A stretch of 64,000 nucleotides of DNA from the NCBI RefSeq assembly GCF_965230735.1, contig NZ_OZ246016.1, positions 1,612,001 to 1,676,000 on the forward strand. The letters are read 5' to 3'. Position numbers and translations under genes: made by a program. Shown piece after piece: positions 40,677 through 49,531 of this stretch; the first letter of the stretch is position 1; each line of letters starts with the position of its first letter. Under the pieces are notes generated by a model. That model worked only from the letters and a program-made list of their open reading frames with translations, had not been told where the DNA came from and searched no databases. The stretch comes from Motiliproteus sp965230735. GTDB lineage: Bacteria > Pseudomonadota > Gammaproteobacteria > Pseudomonadales > Balneatricaceae.

Positions 40677-40771
40677 ATCTTTCTTCAGTCCAAGCTGGTG
40701 ATGGCCTATGCAATTCGGGCCATGGATTGATCGTTGCGGTAGCTTCCGCGACAACGAAGTAGGCGATATCG

Positions 40772-41242
40772 ATGAAATCACAAACAGTTCCGGTCCAGAG
40801 ACCGGTTCGCAGTGCGACGGCGAGAGTGCCGATATTGGCACTGTTACTTGTCTTGTTGGGCGGCTGTGCCCAGGACGAGATTCCCTGGAACAACAATGCC
40901 CAGACGGGGCGTTGGTACAGTCCATCTCAGATAGAGCAGGGTAAGCAGTTGTTTGCCCAAAACTGCGCCCAGTGCCACGGCCGACGCGCTCAGGGGGCGG
41001 CCAACTGGACTCAACCGGATGCACAGGGGCTGTACCCGCCGCCTCCGCTGGACGGCAGTGCCCATGCCTGGCATCACCCCTATGCCCAGCTGGTGAAAAC
41101 GATCAGCGAAGGGAGCCGGGGCACCATGCCGGCCTGGGGGGATAAATTAACCCGGGAGCAGATCAGCAGCCTGATTGCCTATTTCCAAAGTTACTGGCCG
41201 GATCAGGGCTACCAGCTCTGGTTGCAGCGGCATAAGCGTTAA
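40772..41242 (+). CDS. c-type cytochrome, probable lipoprotein
   Basis: A 156-residue protein with a signal and lipobox (ILALLLVLLGGC, Cys32), a single haem site CAQCH (Cys65, Cys68, His69) and the distal Met in GTMPAWGD. The layout is a cytochrome c of the class I, cbb3/CcoP-like domain type, anchored to a membrane by lipid and facing the periplasm. It precedes a DUF411 gene; cytochrome and DUF411 proteins commonly occur in copper-related loci, so a copper-linked redox role is possible. No oxidase subunits lie beside it. Confidence 0.9.
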   Translation: MKSQTVPVQRPVRSATARVPILALLLVLLGGCAQDEIPWNNNAQTGRWYSPSQIEQGKQLFAQNCAQCHGRRAQGAANWTQPDAQGLYPPPPLDGSAHAWHHPYAQLVKTISEGSRGTMPAWGDKLTREQISSLIAYFQSYWPDQGYQLWLQRHKR

Positions 41243-41267
41243 ATCGAACAATTTTGAGTATCCCACT

Positions 41268-41762
41268 ATGTCTATCAAATCTTTTCTTTTCTCTCTCCCG
41301 ATGGCCGCGAGCCTGTTGCTGCCCTCCTATGCAGCCCTGGCTGGAGATCCGGTCTGGCTGCAGGGGCGCACGGACGACAGTCATCGGATTACCGTCTACC
41401 GATCCGCCTCTTGCGGTTGCTGCAAGGGCTGGGTGGAGCATCTTCGCGAGCACAGCTTTATTGTCGACGATCGGACCGTCGAAGACCTGAACGCCATCAA
41501 ACAGCAGCATGGCGTGCCGCCGCAGGGGGCCTCCTGTCATACCGCGGTGGTGGATGGCAAAGTGATCGAAGGTCATGTGCCGGCCCAGGATATCAAGCGC
41601 CTGCTGGCTGAACCGGGAGATATTCGGTTGTTGACCGTGCCCGGTATGCCGTCGGGCGGTCCCGGCATGGACGGTCCCGGCGCCCGTCGCGATGACTTCA
41701 AAGTCTATGGCCTGTCCGAATCGGGTGAGGTCAGCGTCGTCAACGAGTATCGCGATTACTGA
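41268..41762 (+). CDS. DUF411 metal-binding protein
   Basis: A 164-residue exported protein: signal peptide MSIKSFLFSLPMAASLLLPS with cleavage after ALA. The DUF411 domain starts at ITVYRSASCGCCKGWVEHLR (CGCC) and continues with GVPPQGASCHTAVVDGKVIE and GHVPAQDIKRLLAE. DUF411 proteins are linked to copper handling. The ATG at 41268 is chosen because it begins the signal peptide; a longer frame from 41175 overlaps the cytochrome gene. Its last residues (ESGEVSVVNEYRDY) are slightly extended relative to short family members. Confidence 0.88.
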   Translation: MSIKSFLFSLPMAASLLLPSYAALAGDPVWLQGRTDDSHRITVYRSASCGCCKGWVEHLREHSFIVDDRTVEDLNAIKQQHGVPPQGASCHTAVVDGKVIEGHVPAQDIKRLLAEPGDIRLLTVPGMPSGGPGMDGPGARRDDFKVYGLSESGEVSVVNEYRDY

Positions 41763-41780
41763 TCCGGTGTATAGCCATTG

Positions 41781-41808
41781 AGCAGCGGCCTGATGGGCCG
41801 TTGCTTTA
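41781..41808 (+). terminator. Intrinsic terminator after the DUF411 gene
   Basis: AGCAGCGGCC (41781-41790) pairs with GGCCGTTGCT (41796-41805), one G-U pair, followed by TTAT, 19 bases after the stop. Confidence 0.6.
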
Positions 41809-41948
41809 TCCTCTTGCGATATCCACGTGGCGAGTCTTTCGGGTGTTCGCTTCTTTCTACCCATGATTTCGCTTAAGCTGCGGTGCTGTTTTTCAGGCGC
41901 TGATCAAGTTCGGATGCCTTAATCACTCACTGTTCGTCGAGGTATCTC

Positions 41949-42839
41949 TTGCCCCTTTCTAATTCCGCCCGCGCCGATCTGGTGTTGGTGCTGGTGACCC
42001 TGTTGGCGGCTGCCGGGTGGATCTTTTCCAAAGAAGCGCTGCAGGGCTTGCCGCCGCTACTGTTTATCGGCATTCGGTTTGTGTTGGCCGGATTGGTACT
42101 GCTGTTGGTCGGTCGCGCCAAGTGGCACTGGCTGAGACGCGCCGATTTATTACCACGGGCGCTGTTGCTGGGGGCGGTGATGGCAATGGCCATTCTGACC
42201 TGGATTCAAGGATTGGATAAGGGCCAGCATCTGGGCGAAGGGGCGTTTATTACCAGCCTCGGGGTGGTGCTGGTTCCCGTTACCGCCTGGTTGATCTACG
42301 GTGAGAGGGCCAGTGGAAATACCCTGGTGGCGTTGCCGGTAGCCGTGGCCGGATTAGCGCTGCTATCGCTTAACGGTGGCTTCAATACCGATCCCGGGCA
42401 GCTCTATTTTCTGGCGGCGGCGTTGCTGTTTTCGCTGCACTTTACCCTGATGGCACATCTGGCCTGTGCGATGCCGGCGGTGATTCTGGCAGCGATTCAG
42501 CTGTTGATGGTTGGGAGTATCAATGGCTTGGTGTCGGTATTCATCGAGCCTTGGCCTGAGGCTGTCGAAGCAGGCATTTGGGGCTGGTTACTGGCCAGTG
42601 CCCTGATAGCAACCAGTCTTCGCTTTACCTTGCAGACCTACGGTCAGGGGTTGGCGCCTGCCAGCCATGCGGCATTGATCATGATTCTGGAGCCGGTGTG
42701 GACGGCGTTGCTGGCGGCTTTCTGGTTCGCGGAACAGATGACGGCGCAGCAGCTACTGGGTTGCGGCTTGATTTTCGGCGCCATGCTGATCAGCCGTTGG
42801 CGCTGGGTCAGGGGGCTCGTGATAAAACGAGCCTCCTGA
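41949..42839 (+). CDS. EamA/DMT family transporter
   Basis: A 296-residue protein with ten spans in two EamA repeats (SARADLVLVLVTLLAAAGWI... and LYFLAAALLFSLHFTLMAHL...). It probably exports small metabolites or amino acids. The only start that keeps the first span is the TTG at 41949, which has GAGG eight bases upstream; no ATG precedes it in frame. It converges on ygfZ with ten bases between stops. Confidence 0.88.
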   Translation: MPLSNSARADLVLVLVTLLAAAGWIFSKEALQGLPPLLFIGIRFVLAGLVLLLVGRAKWHWLRRADLLPRALLLGAVMAMAILTWIQGLDKGQHLGEGAFITSLGVVLVPVTAWLIYGERASGNTLVALPVAVAGLALLSLNGGFNTDPGQLYFLAAALLFSLHFTLMAHLACAMPAVILAAIQLLMVGSINGLVSVFIEPWPEAVEAGIWGWLLASALIATSLRFTLQTYGQGLAPASHAALIMILEPVWTALLAAFWFAEQMTAQQLLGCGLIFGAMLISRWRWVRGLVIKRAS

Positions 42840-42849
42840 GTTCAACGAC

Positions 42850-43857
42850 TTAGCGCTCCGGGCGTTCGAACAGCTCCGGCTCGATCTCGTAGGGCAGGCT
42901 GAGTAACTGCACGGCGTCGCCATCGACGTTGCCCAGTCGCAGATCCCCTTCATCGGCGCCTTTCTTGCTGATCACAGCCTGAAGCAGCGAGCCGTTTTCC
43001 ATCGTGACGCAATGAAGCACTTTGCCGACATTTCTTCCCTGGCTGTTGAACAGCGCGGTGTCGGTTTCAACGCCGATCGCATCGGTTCGGGCGCCAAACA
43101 GCAGTTTTTTCAGCTTGCCGCGAAATTGCAGCCGGGCTACAACCTCCTGACCGGTATAGCAGCCCTTGTCGAAACTGACCGCATCGATCGCCTGCAGGTT
43201 CAGCATCTGCGGGATGTAGCTGTCGATACTGTCGGCATCGAGTTGGACCAGCCCGGCCTCAATTTCGGCGGCCTGCCAGCAGTTTTCTGACGCCGGCTGG
43301 CTGGCGTCGGCCAGCTGTTGCCAGAGCGTTTCGGCTTGATCAAAGGGACACCAGAGCTCGAAGCGCTGAGGGCCGACTTTGATCAGCACGATTCCGTCAT
43401 TGAGACTTTGACCATTCAGCGTTTGAGGGAGGTTGAATCCGCGTTGTTGCAGTAGGGACTCGGCACCATCGCCGGACAGTCCCAGGCCGCACCAATCGTT
43501 AGCCGCATCATTCCAGCTCAGTTTGGAGAACACGCTGAATTTTTTCAGGTTGGCCAGGGCGGGCTCTTCGATCGCACTCGATAGTCGCAACAGCAGCGAC
43601 TGAGGCGCCAGCTGGATCAAGCGCAACACACTGATCACCATTCCTTTCGGGGTGCAGTTGGCGGCCAGCAGGCTCTGCTCGGGGCTGAGTTTGCCCAGGT
43701 CGGCGGTCAGTTGTCCTTGCAGGTAGCTGATCGAATCCGGTCCTTCCAGGCCGATTACGGTCTGGGATAGCAGCGGAGTCAGCAGCGGGCGGGACTCGGC
43801 AGCGGTATCGCTCAGCGGTTGTTGGTCGATAAACTCGACCCAGCGTTCATTGGCCAT
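42850..43857 (-). CDS. ygfZ: tRNA-modifying/folate-binding protein YgfZ
   Basis: A 335-residue member of the YgfZ/GcvT-like family. The signature KGCYTGQEVVARLQFRGKLK carries the conserved Cys. YgfZ helps assemble certain iron-sulfur proteins and affects MiaB-dependent tRNA thiomethylation in a folate-dependent way. It follows psd by seven bases on the same strand and so is probably cotranscribed with the sulfurtransferase and psd. Confidence 0.92.
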   Translation of the reverse strand: MANERWVEFIDQQPLSDTAAESRPLLTPLLSQTVIGLEGPDSISYLQGQLTADLGKLSPEQSLLAANCTPKGMVISVLRLIQLAPQSLLLRLSSAIEEPALANLKKFSVFSKLSWNDAANDWCGLGLSGDGAESLLQQRGFNLPQTLNGQSLNDGIVLIKVGPQRFELWCPFDQAETLWQQLADASQPASENCWQAAEIEAGLVQLDADSIDSYIPQMLNLQAIDAVSFDKGCYTGQEVVARLQFRGKLKKLLFGARTDAIGVETDTALFNSQGRNVGKVLHCVTMENGSLLQAVISKKGADEGDLRLGNVDGDAVQLLSLPYEIEPELFERPER

Positions 43858-43864
43858 GGTAGTG

Positions 43865-44785
43865 CTATCCGTTTATCGCTTCGTCGGTTTCGGTCGGTGT
43901 CAGAGCTTGTTCGTCAGCCGTCGGATGGGACTGGGCGAGCGGCTCGCCGAGACGGGTGGCTGTGCCGCTACCGTATTGCTGCAGCCATTCGATCTGATCT
44001 TCGCCAAACAGCAGGATCACGGTAGAGCCCAGCTTGAAACGGCCCATCTCGTCACCTTTAGCGAGGACGATCGGATCGGCTTTGGTGTTGCTGTTGCCAG
44101 TGTAGTCGACCTGTTCGACCGAACGCAGCTTCGGGGCTACCTGGCCGGCCCAGACCGTTTCGATGCCGGCCACGATCATCGCGCCGACCAGGATCATCGC
44201 CATCGGTCCATGGGCGGTATCGAAGATCGCCACCAGGCGCTCGTTGCGGGCGAACAGGTTGGGCACTTCAGAGACGGTGGCGTTGTTGACCGAGAACAGG
44301 TCGCCCGGCACATAGATCATCTGCCGTAGGCGTCCATCGACCGGCATATGGACGCGGTGGTAGTCCTTCGGCGACAGGTAGATGGTAGCGAACTGACCGT
44401 TTTGAAACTCCTTGGCCAGATCCATATCACCACCGATCAGCGTGGTCAGACTGTAGTTGTGCCCCTTGGCCTGGAAGATCCGGCCATAATCGATCGGTCC
44501 CAGCTGGCTGACCGCACCGTCGGCGGGACAGACCAATCGCGACGGGTCGGGATCAATGGGACGCGCACCCGGCTTGAGTGCCCGGGTAAAGAAGGCGTTG
44601 AAGCTCGGGTAGGCCTTCAAGTCCGGCTCCAGCGCTTCGTTCATGTTGATGTCGTAGATCCGGTGGAACAGTTGGATAAAACTGTTCTTGATCCAGCCGA
44701 TACGGCTGTCGGCCAGGCGGCCGACCAGACGGGACAGCAGGTGTTGTGGAATCAGGTACTGCAAAAGTGCGAACAGACGGGCCAT
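43865..44785 (-). CDS. psd: Phosphatidylserine decarboxylase proenzyme
   Basis: A 306-residue Psd. The self-cleavage motif FKLGSTVILLF places the pyruvoyl Ser at residue 254, the same position as in E. coli. Catalytic regions YPSFNAFFTRALKPGARP and RVHMPVDGRLRQMIYVPGDL are intact. It makes phosphatidylethanolamine at the inner membrane. A sulfurtransferase gene lies 51 bp upstream and ygfZ 7 bp downstream on the same strand. The C-terminal ~25 residues (rich in Thr, Glu, Ala) extend past the usual end. Confidence 0.95.
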   Translation of the reverse strand: MARLFALLQYLIPQHLLSRLVGRLADSRIGWIKNSFIQLFHRIYDINMNEALEPDLKAYPSFNAFFTRALKPGARPIDPDPSRLVCPADGAVSQLGPIDYGRIFQAKGHNYSLTTLIGGDMDLAKEFQNGQFATIYLSPKDYHRVHMPVDGRLRQMIYVPGDLFSVNNATVSEVPNLFARNERLVAIFDTAHGPMAMILVGAMIVAGIETVWAGQVAPKLRSVEQVDYTGNSNTKADPIVLAKGDEMGRFKLGSTVILLFGEDQIEWLQQYGSGTATRLGEPLAQSHPTADEQALTPTETDEAING

Positions 44786-44836
44786 CTTGGGTCGTATATC
44801 TCGTTCAGGTGAAAGTTAATCGGGTTGTCGGTGCGA

Positions 44837-45652
44837 TCAGCGCTCGACGGGGGTGTCGGGGTGGTTGCCCCACTCGAACCAGGAACCGTCATAGCAACGG
44901 ATATCGGGGTAGCCGAGCGCGCGGGCAATCAGGTAAGTCAAGCCGGAACGGCGATGGGTCTGGCAGTGGGTGACAACGGTCTTGTCGCTCCCCAGTCCCA
45001 GCCCTTCCAGGTGGCGGCGTAGCGCTTCCAGATCCTGCAGTCGCCAGTCCTGCAGACTGCGAAGACTTGTGGTCCATTCGAAGTGAACTGCGCCGGGGAT
45101 ATGTCCCCCCTTGGCGGCGTTAACCACTTTTTCGCCACGGTACTCTTCGGCAGAGCGGGCATCCCAGATGGCCAGCTGATCATCGTTCAGGTGATCCAAG
45201 ATATAGGGAATATCTGCGATCAGCGACTCATCAATTTCGGCGGCAAAGCTGCTCGGCGTCGCTGAATTGGGCTGTTGCTCCAACTCCAGTCCGGCTTCGA
45301 TCCAGGCGGGCAATTGGCCGTGGACAACCGAGCTTTGACGGTGGTCGACGATATCCAGGGTCCAGATCAGCCGACCGGCAAGGGCGCCGAGTTGATCATC
45401 GTAGGCGACCACGTGCCGGGTGGCGGTCAGGCCCAGTTCTGAGAACAGCTGGCTGAGTTGTTCGGCGGTCGGCAGTTTATTGGGCACCGGGCCGCTGCCC
45501 CGCTGTAGCCTGGCCGGGTCCATCCAGATCGCGCCGGGAATATGGCCGCGGGCATAGCTGTCGGCGCTGCACAGATCGATAATCAGCAGACGCGGATCAT
45601 CCAATTGATCGGACAGGGCTTGGGGTTCGAGTAATAACGGCAGGTCGGCCAT
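44837..45652 (-). CDS. Two-domain sulfurtransferase (rhodanese family)
   Basis: A 271-residue protein with tandem rhodanese domains. The catalytic Cys of the second domain is in VTHCQTHRRSG (CQTHRR loop), which is unlike the CRKGVT of thiosulfate or the CGSGVT of 3-mercaptopyruvate sulfurtransferases, so donor specificity cannot be stated. The N-terminal inactive domain has AYDDQLGALAGRL. The ATG at 45652 is preferred over a TTG four codons earlier. First of the sulfurtransferase-psd-ygfZ group. Confidence 0.88.
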   Translation of the reverse strand: MADLPLLLEPQALSDQLDDPRLLIIDLCSADSYARGHIPGAIWMDPARLQRGSGPVPNKLPTAEQLSQLFSELGLTATRHVVAYDDQLGALAGRLIWTLDIVDHRQSSVVHGQLPAWIEAGLELEQQPNSATPSSFAAEIDESLIADIPYILDHLNDDQLAIWDARSAEEYRGEKVVNAAKGGHIPGAVHFEWTTSLRSLQDWRLQDLEALRRHLEGLGLGSDKTVVTHCQTHRRSGLTYLIARALGYPDIRCYDGSWFEWGNHPDTPVER

Positions 45653-45794
45653 AGACAATCTCAACAGCTAACGAAACGGTCGACCATTGTAGCCTATAGA
45701 TGCCGGGCTGCGCAGTGCTGTTATTGAAGGTTTTGCTAACCGACTCTGCCGCAGCAGTACTACCGGTCTCAGCAGCTGCTGGAGGTCGGGACTG

Positions 45795-47441
45795 TCAGTC
45801 TTGGTTGCGCTGATTGATCTGGTTCAGGCAGCGATTGCAGGCAGCCATCAGCTGTTTGAATTTCTCAAACTGGAACTGGCTCAGACGTGCGCCTCTGTCG
45901 CGCAGATCCGCGTAGACAATCAGTGAGGGCCGGTGGTTGAGGAACAGGGACACCAACATAAAGCTGTCCGGATGGCAGACCGCGCGGAAGCGATCGGACA
46001 TTTCGGCACGAATCTGACGGTTGTTATGTTCGCTGACCCAGACTGCCGTTGGCTTTTGTGCCAGCCGCTGCAACAAGCCCGGATGCTTGAGGTTCATCGT
46101 CAGTTTGGTGATTCGATCATCGTGACTGCAGCCCCGGAACGACAGGGTCTTCAGGCGCATTTCGCCGTCGATATGGAAAGTCAGGGCACGTTCAGCGCCC
46201 AGTGCATCGATAAGTGCCCGCTGGACCAGCTCAATCGCCTGGCTATGGTCCTTGATCTTGTCCACGGCCTTGACCAGTCGATGCAGAATCTGTTGAAACA
46301 GCTCCTTATCAACAAAATCAGTGATCTCTTGGTGATCTGGCTCCGGTTCGAACGCGGCCGCCAGGGCGCTGCTTTGGTCATCGTCCTTGGGTTGGATGGC
46401 TTTCTGTTTTAGCAGTGTGGTTTCAACTTTGGTGATTGCGGCGGCGCTGTCGAGGCGATAGCTGAGTACCTGTTCGCTCGGTAGAAGCAACATCATGGCG
46501 GCCGGGCTGAGCAGATCGGGCATCGGATGGGCGCGGGAGGCGTGGACACACTGTTGGTGCAGCAGGGTGGTCGTGTCATCGATCGGCTTCTGCAGTAGAT
46601 CGCTGATTAGCTGGCAGATCCGTACGGTCTTGGGATAGTTCCAGCCCATCGGTGCGGTCAGGCATAGCCAGTTTGCCAGTTTGACCGGATAGTGCTGTGC
46701 GTTGAGCAGTTGCTTGATGGTGCGCTTTTCATCCTCATCCAGCTCACCCAGCTGGGCCGCGCGCTGATGGATCAGCTCCAGCTGCTTGGCGTCGGGGGAG
46801 TTCTCGTGCTTGAGCGCTTCGACGGCCAACGGAGATAACTGCCAATGGTCGACCAGTTGCTCGGACAGCTGCTGCACCGTGCATCCGAGAACGGCTTGTT
46901 CGGCCTCGGCGCTGTCCTGCTGCTGTTCGTAGATACGGATTTTGATCTCGCTGGCTTGATGGGGGGCGTAGCGCCACAGTGCCCAGTGACCCAGGCCGTA
47001 GAACAGCGCGGCTGTCCGGGTCGCATTGACGATCGAGTTATCACGGTAGCGGCAGAGCAACTGGGCCTGGGTCGCAGCATGGAAGCTATTGCCCAGGGCA
47101 TGGTAGTACTGCTTGTGGGGGACACTGGCGTTGTTGAGTTTGATCGCCGGCAGCTTGGAGGCGAGTTCGGTGATCCGCTGCAGCCCCAGCGTCGCCACGG
47201 CCAGCTCGATGCTGGTGACATGGGTTTCCGGGTTGCGATTCAGTTGGTTGGCCAGACTGACACAATGGAGCGACAGGACCGGGTCTGACTCGATCAGCGG
47301 GCAGAGTTGCTGCAGCGATACGGCGGGGTTCTGCAGTCTTTTGCGCAGCATCAGCACGGTGCGGGCCGGAACCGGTAACGGCTTGTCGGCCAACAGTTCG
47401 CGCCATTGATCAGCACTGGACGGGGTAGTAGTCGACACCAT
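45795..47441 (-). CDS. HDOD-domain signalling protein
   Basis: A 548-residue protein. Residues ~20-220 form an HDOD domain (LLADKPLPVPARTVLMLRKR, then SDPVLSLHCVSLANQLNRN, SIELAVATLGLQRITELAS). The middle is helical, and the last ~150 residues (RALIDALGAERALTFHID...) look GAF-like. HDOD proteins link signalling or c-di-GMP pathways to stress or motility but have no enzymatic HD motif. In pseudomonads an HDOD gene sits in this rsgA-psd neighbourhood, often beside motAB, which are absent here. Confidence 0.88.
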   Translation of the reverse strand: MVSTTTPSSADQWRELLADKPLPVPARTVLMLRKRLQNPAVSLQQLCPLIESDPVLSLHCVSLANQLNRNPETHVTSIELAVATLGLQRITELASKLPAIKLNNASVPHKQYYHALGNSFHAATQAQLLCRYRDNSIVNATRTAALFYGLGHWALWRYAPHQASEIKIRIYEQQQDSAEAEQAVLGCTVQQLSEQLVDHWQLSPLAVEALKHENSPDAKQLELIHQRAAQLGELDEDEKRTIKQLLNAQHYPVKLANWLCLTAPMGWNYPKTVRICQLISDLLQKPIDDTTTLLHQQCVHASRAHPMPDLLSPAAMMLLLPSEQVLSYRLDSAAAITKVETTLLKQKAIQPKDDDQSSALAAAFEPEPDHQEITDFVDKELFQQILHRLVKAVDKIKDHSQAIELVQRALIDALGAERALTFHIDGEMRLKTLSFRGCSHDDRITKLTMNLKHPGLLQRLAQKPTAVWVSEHNNRQIRAEMSDRFRAVCHPDSFMLVSLFLNHRPSLIVYADLRDRGARLSQFQFEKFKQLMAACNRCLNQINQRNQD

Positions 47442-47570
47442 CGAGTTCCTTATGCTTCCCTAACTACCGATTTTCGTTAGGAATATAGCACCCGGTAGTA
47501 AGGCTTCCCAGTGTCTGCTGCCGTGCTCAGGCCGCCGAGGTTGCGCTATGTCAACAATTGGGCGGATAGC

Positions 47571-48608
47571 TCAGTGGGGGCCGGCTCCCTCTTCCAGGCT
47601 CTGGCGGATCAGGCGGTAGCTTTCCATGCGACGCGGTGCGATCTTGCCCTGCTCCAGAGCCTCGAGCAGGGCACAGCTGGGCTCCTGCTGGTGTTTACAG
47701 TCACGGAATCTGCAGTGGCCCAGGAAGGGGCGGAATTCGACGAACCCTTCCAGCAGCTGCTCGGGCTCGATATGCCAGAGACCAAACTCGCGGATGCCGG
47801 GGGAGTCGATCAGGTCGCCACCATCAGGGAAGTGGTAGATCCGCGCCGTGGTGGTGGTGTGGGTGCCTTTGAGTTTGGCTTCGGACAGGGCGCCGACTTT
47901 AATATCGACGCCGGGCAGCAGGGTATTGATCAGCGAGGATTTGCCCACCCCAGACTGGCCGACAAACACGCTGGTGCGCTGGTCGAGTTCGGCTTTGAGT
48001 TCGCGCAGGCCTTCCTCGGACAGGGTCGAGGCGTGCAGCACCTTGTAGCCGATCTGCTCATAGCTGGCGAGCATCTTGTCCAGCTCGGCCCGACGCTCGG
48101 GCTCGGTCAACAGGTCGGTTTTGTTGAGCAGGATGACCGGCTCGATGCCGCTGACTTCGGCGGCCACCAGATAGCGATCGATCAGGTTGGCAAACGGGGT
48201 CGGTTCCGGCGCGATGGTGATGACGATATAGTCGATATTGGCGGCGACCGGGCGCAGCTCGCCGCGGCTGTTGGGGCGCGACAACAGCGAGTGACGGGGC
48301 AGGGTGGCCACGATCACGCCATAGGGATCGCCCTTGCGCCAGACTACCTTGTCGCCGGTGACCAGGGCGCCGAGATTGGCGCGCATATGGCAGCGTTGGA
48401 TCTCGCCGCGATGTTCGCCCTCGAGAACTTCGACATCCACCTGGGAGCCGAAGTGGGACACGATCAGGCCCTGCTGCTCCGGTCCCAGTTCACCCGACTG
48501 CAGGCTGGCATCGATCTGTTGATCTTTTTTGCTGGCGCGCTCGATCCGCTCTTGTTGAATTTTATTGATGCGCCAGGATTGGCGACGATTGAGTTTGCGT
48601 TTGCTCAT
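47571..48608 (-). CDS. rsgA: Ribosome small-subunit-dependent GTPase A
   Basis: A 345-residue circularly permuted GTPase. An N-terminal OB fold is followed by G4 LLNKTDLL, G1 GQSGVGKSSLIN and G3 DSPGIREFGLW, then the zinc-finger region CRFRDCKHQQEPSCALLEAL. RsgA acts in 30S maturation. The frame extends to 48674, but the ATG at 48608 opens the usual basic N-terminus MSKRKLNRRQSWRINKIQQE. It is divergent from orn, as in E. coli and pseudomonads. Confidence 0.96.
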   Translation of the reverse strand: MSKRKLNRRQSWRINKIQQERIERASKKDQQIDASLQSGELGPEQQGLIVSHFGSQVDVEVLEGEHRGEIQRCHMRANLGALVTGDKVVWRKGDPYGVIVATLPRHSLLSRPNSRGELRPVAANIDYIVITIAPEPTPFANLIDRYLVAAEVSGIEPVILLNKTDLLTEPERRAELDKMLASYEQIGYKVLHASTLSEEGLRELKAELDQRTSVFVGQSGVGKSSLINTLLPGVDIKVGALSEAKLKGTHTTTTARIYHFPDGGDLIDSPGIREFGLWHIEPEQLLEGFVEFRPFLGHCRFRDCKHQQEPSCALLEALEQGKIAPRRMESYRLIRQSLEEGAGPH

Positions 48609-48789
48609 TGAGTGATCGAAAACCTGCGATGATGCCCGGAGTGCTTGAAGTGGGTTCGTGAAAGGGCTAAACATAGCACACTATCAACCACTCTCGGGCA
48701 ATTACTCGTGGGCAGCTGTTGGCTTTCTCAGAGGCAATGGACTGGCCGCAAGGGCGTGCCTGGACACCCGAATACGACAGGAAATGACG

Positions 48790-49347
48790 ATGTCACAGTC
48801 AAGCAGTAAGCAAACCAATCTGATCTGGATCGATCTGGAGATGACTGGGTTGGACCCCAAAAAAGAGCGCATCATCGAGATCGCTACCATCGTCACCGAT
48901 GCGGACCTCAATATCATCGCCGAGGGGCCGAACCTTGTGATCAATCAGCCCGACAGCCTGCTCGACGCGATGGACGAGTGGTGCACTCGACAGCATGGTC
49001 AGTCTGGCCTGACCCAGCGAGTACGCGATAGTAAGGTCAGCGAGCGTGATGCCGAGCTGGCGACGCTGGCGTTTATCCGAGAGCATGTAGACGAGGGTGC
49101 TTCGCCGATCTGCGGTAACAGCATCGGCCAGGACCGTCGTTTCCTGGTGGCCTATATGCCCGAACTGGAAGCGTTTTTCCACTACCGTAACCTGGATGTC
49201 AGCACCATCAAGGAGTTGGCTCGACGCTGGCGCCCGGAGGTTCTTGACGGGGTGAAGAAGAAAGGCTCCCACCTGGCCTTGGATGATATCCGCGATTCGA
49301 TCAACGAACTGGCCCACTACCGCGAGACTTTCTTTCAGATGCCTTAG
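48790..49347 (+). CDS. orn: Oligoribonuclease
   Basis: A 185-residue DEDDh exonuclease: LIWIDLEMTGLDPKKERIIE (first D and E), NSIGQDRRFLVAYMPELEAF (second D), and HLALDDIRDSI (H and last D). It degrades 2-5 nt RNAs and pGpG from c-di-GMP turnover, which links it to the GGDEF-EAL proteins. Two ATGs (48784 and 48790) are possible; AGGA at 48779-48782 fits the second. Its stop TAG (49345-49347) lies inside the TTAG duplicated by an adjacent miniature element. Confidence 0.96.
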   Translation: MSQSSSKQTNLIWIDLEMTGLDPKKERIIEIATIVTDADLNIIAEGPNLVINQPDSLLDAMDEWCTRQHGQSGLTQRVRDSKVSERDAELATLAFIREHVDEGASPICGNSIGQDRRFLVAYMPELEAFFHYRNLDVSTIKELARRWRPEVLDGVKKKGSHLALDDIRDSINELAHYRETFFQMP

Positions 49348-49417
49348 GGAACCTGCGAAAAAGTCTCTGCGGCTTCTGCAAGAGCCTGAAGTTCGCAAGG
49401 ACTCATTTGCAGGTTCC
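49348..49417. mobile_element. IS5-like miniature element, copy 3 (70 bp)
   Basis: Left GGAACCTGCGAAAAAGTC; right, inverted, GGAACCTGCAAATGAGTCC. TTAG lies on both sides (49344-49347 and 49418-49421), a 4-bp duplication whose complement is CTAA as at the other copies. The shortest copy, little more than two joined ends. Its left duplication contains the orn stop codon, so the gene remains intact while its 3' UTR was displaced. Confidence 0.8.
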
Positions 49418-49456
49418 TTAGCCGGCTACCTTGCTTGAAGATTTGATCGGTTCTTT

Positions 49457-49501
49457 ATCTCGGGCGGTTGATTATGAAATAATCGCGCGCCCGAGATTTT
49501 T
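49457..49501 (+). terminator. Probable terminator of orn
   Basis: ATCTCGGGCG (49457-49466) and CGCCCGAGAT (49488-49497) form a perfect 10-bp stem followed by TTTT. The loop holds its own small dyad ATTAT/ATAAT. It lies 110 bp beyond the orn stop, on the far side of the miniature element; before insertion it would have been about 36 bp away. Confidence 0.7.
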
Positions 49502-49531
49502 CCTATTTAGCTTCACTATTGAGGTACTGAA

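Noticed and set aside
47560..47580. A tRNA-like start GGGCGGATAGCTCAGTGGGG just after rsgA
   Set aside because: It has an A-box-like sequence but no B-box (GGTTCGA) or acceptor pairing in the next 70 bases; part of it codes for the rsgA C-terminus.
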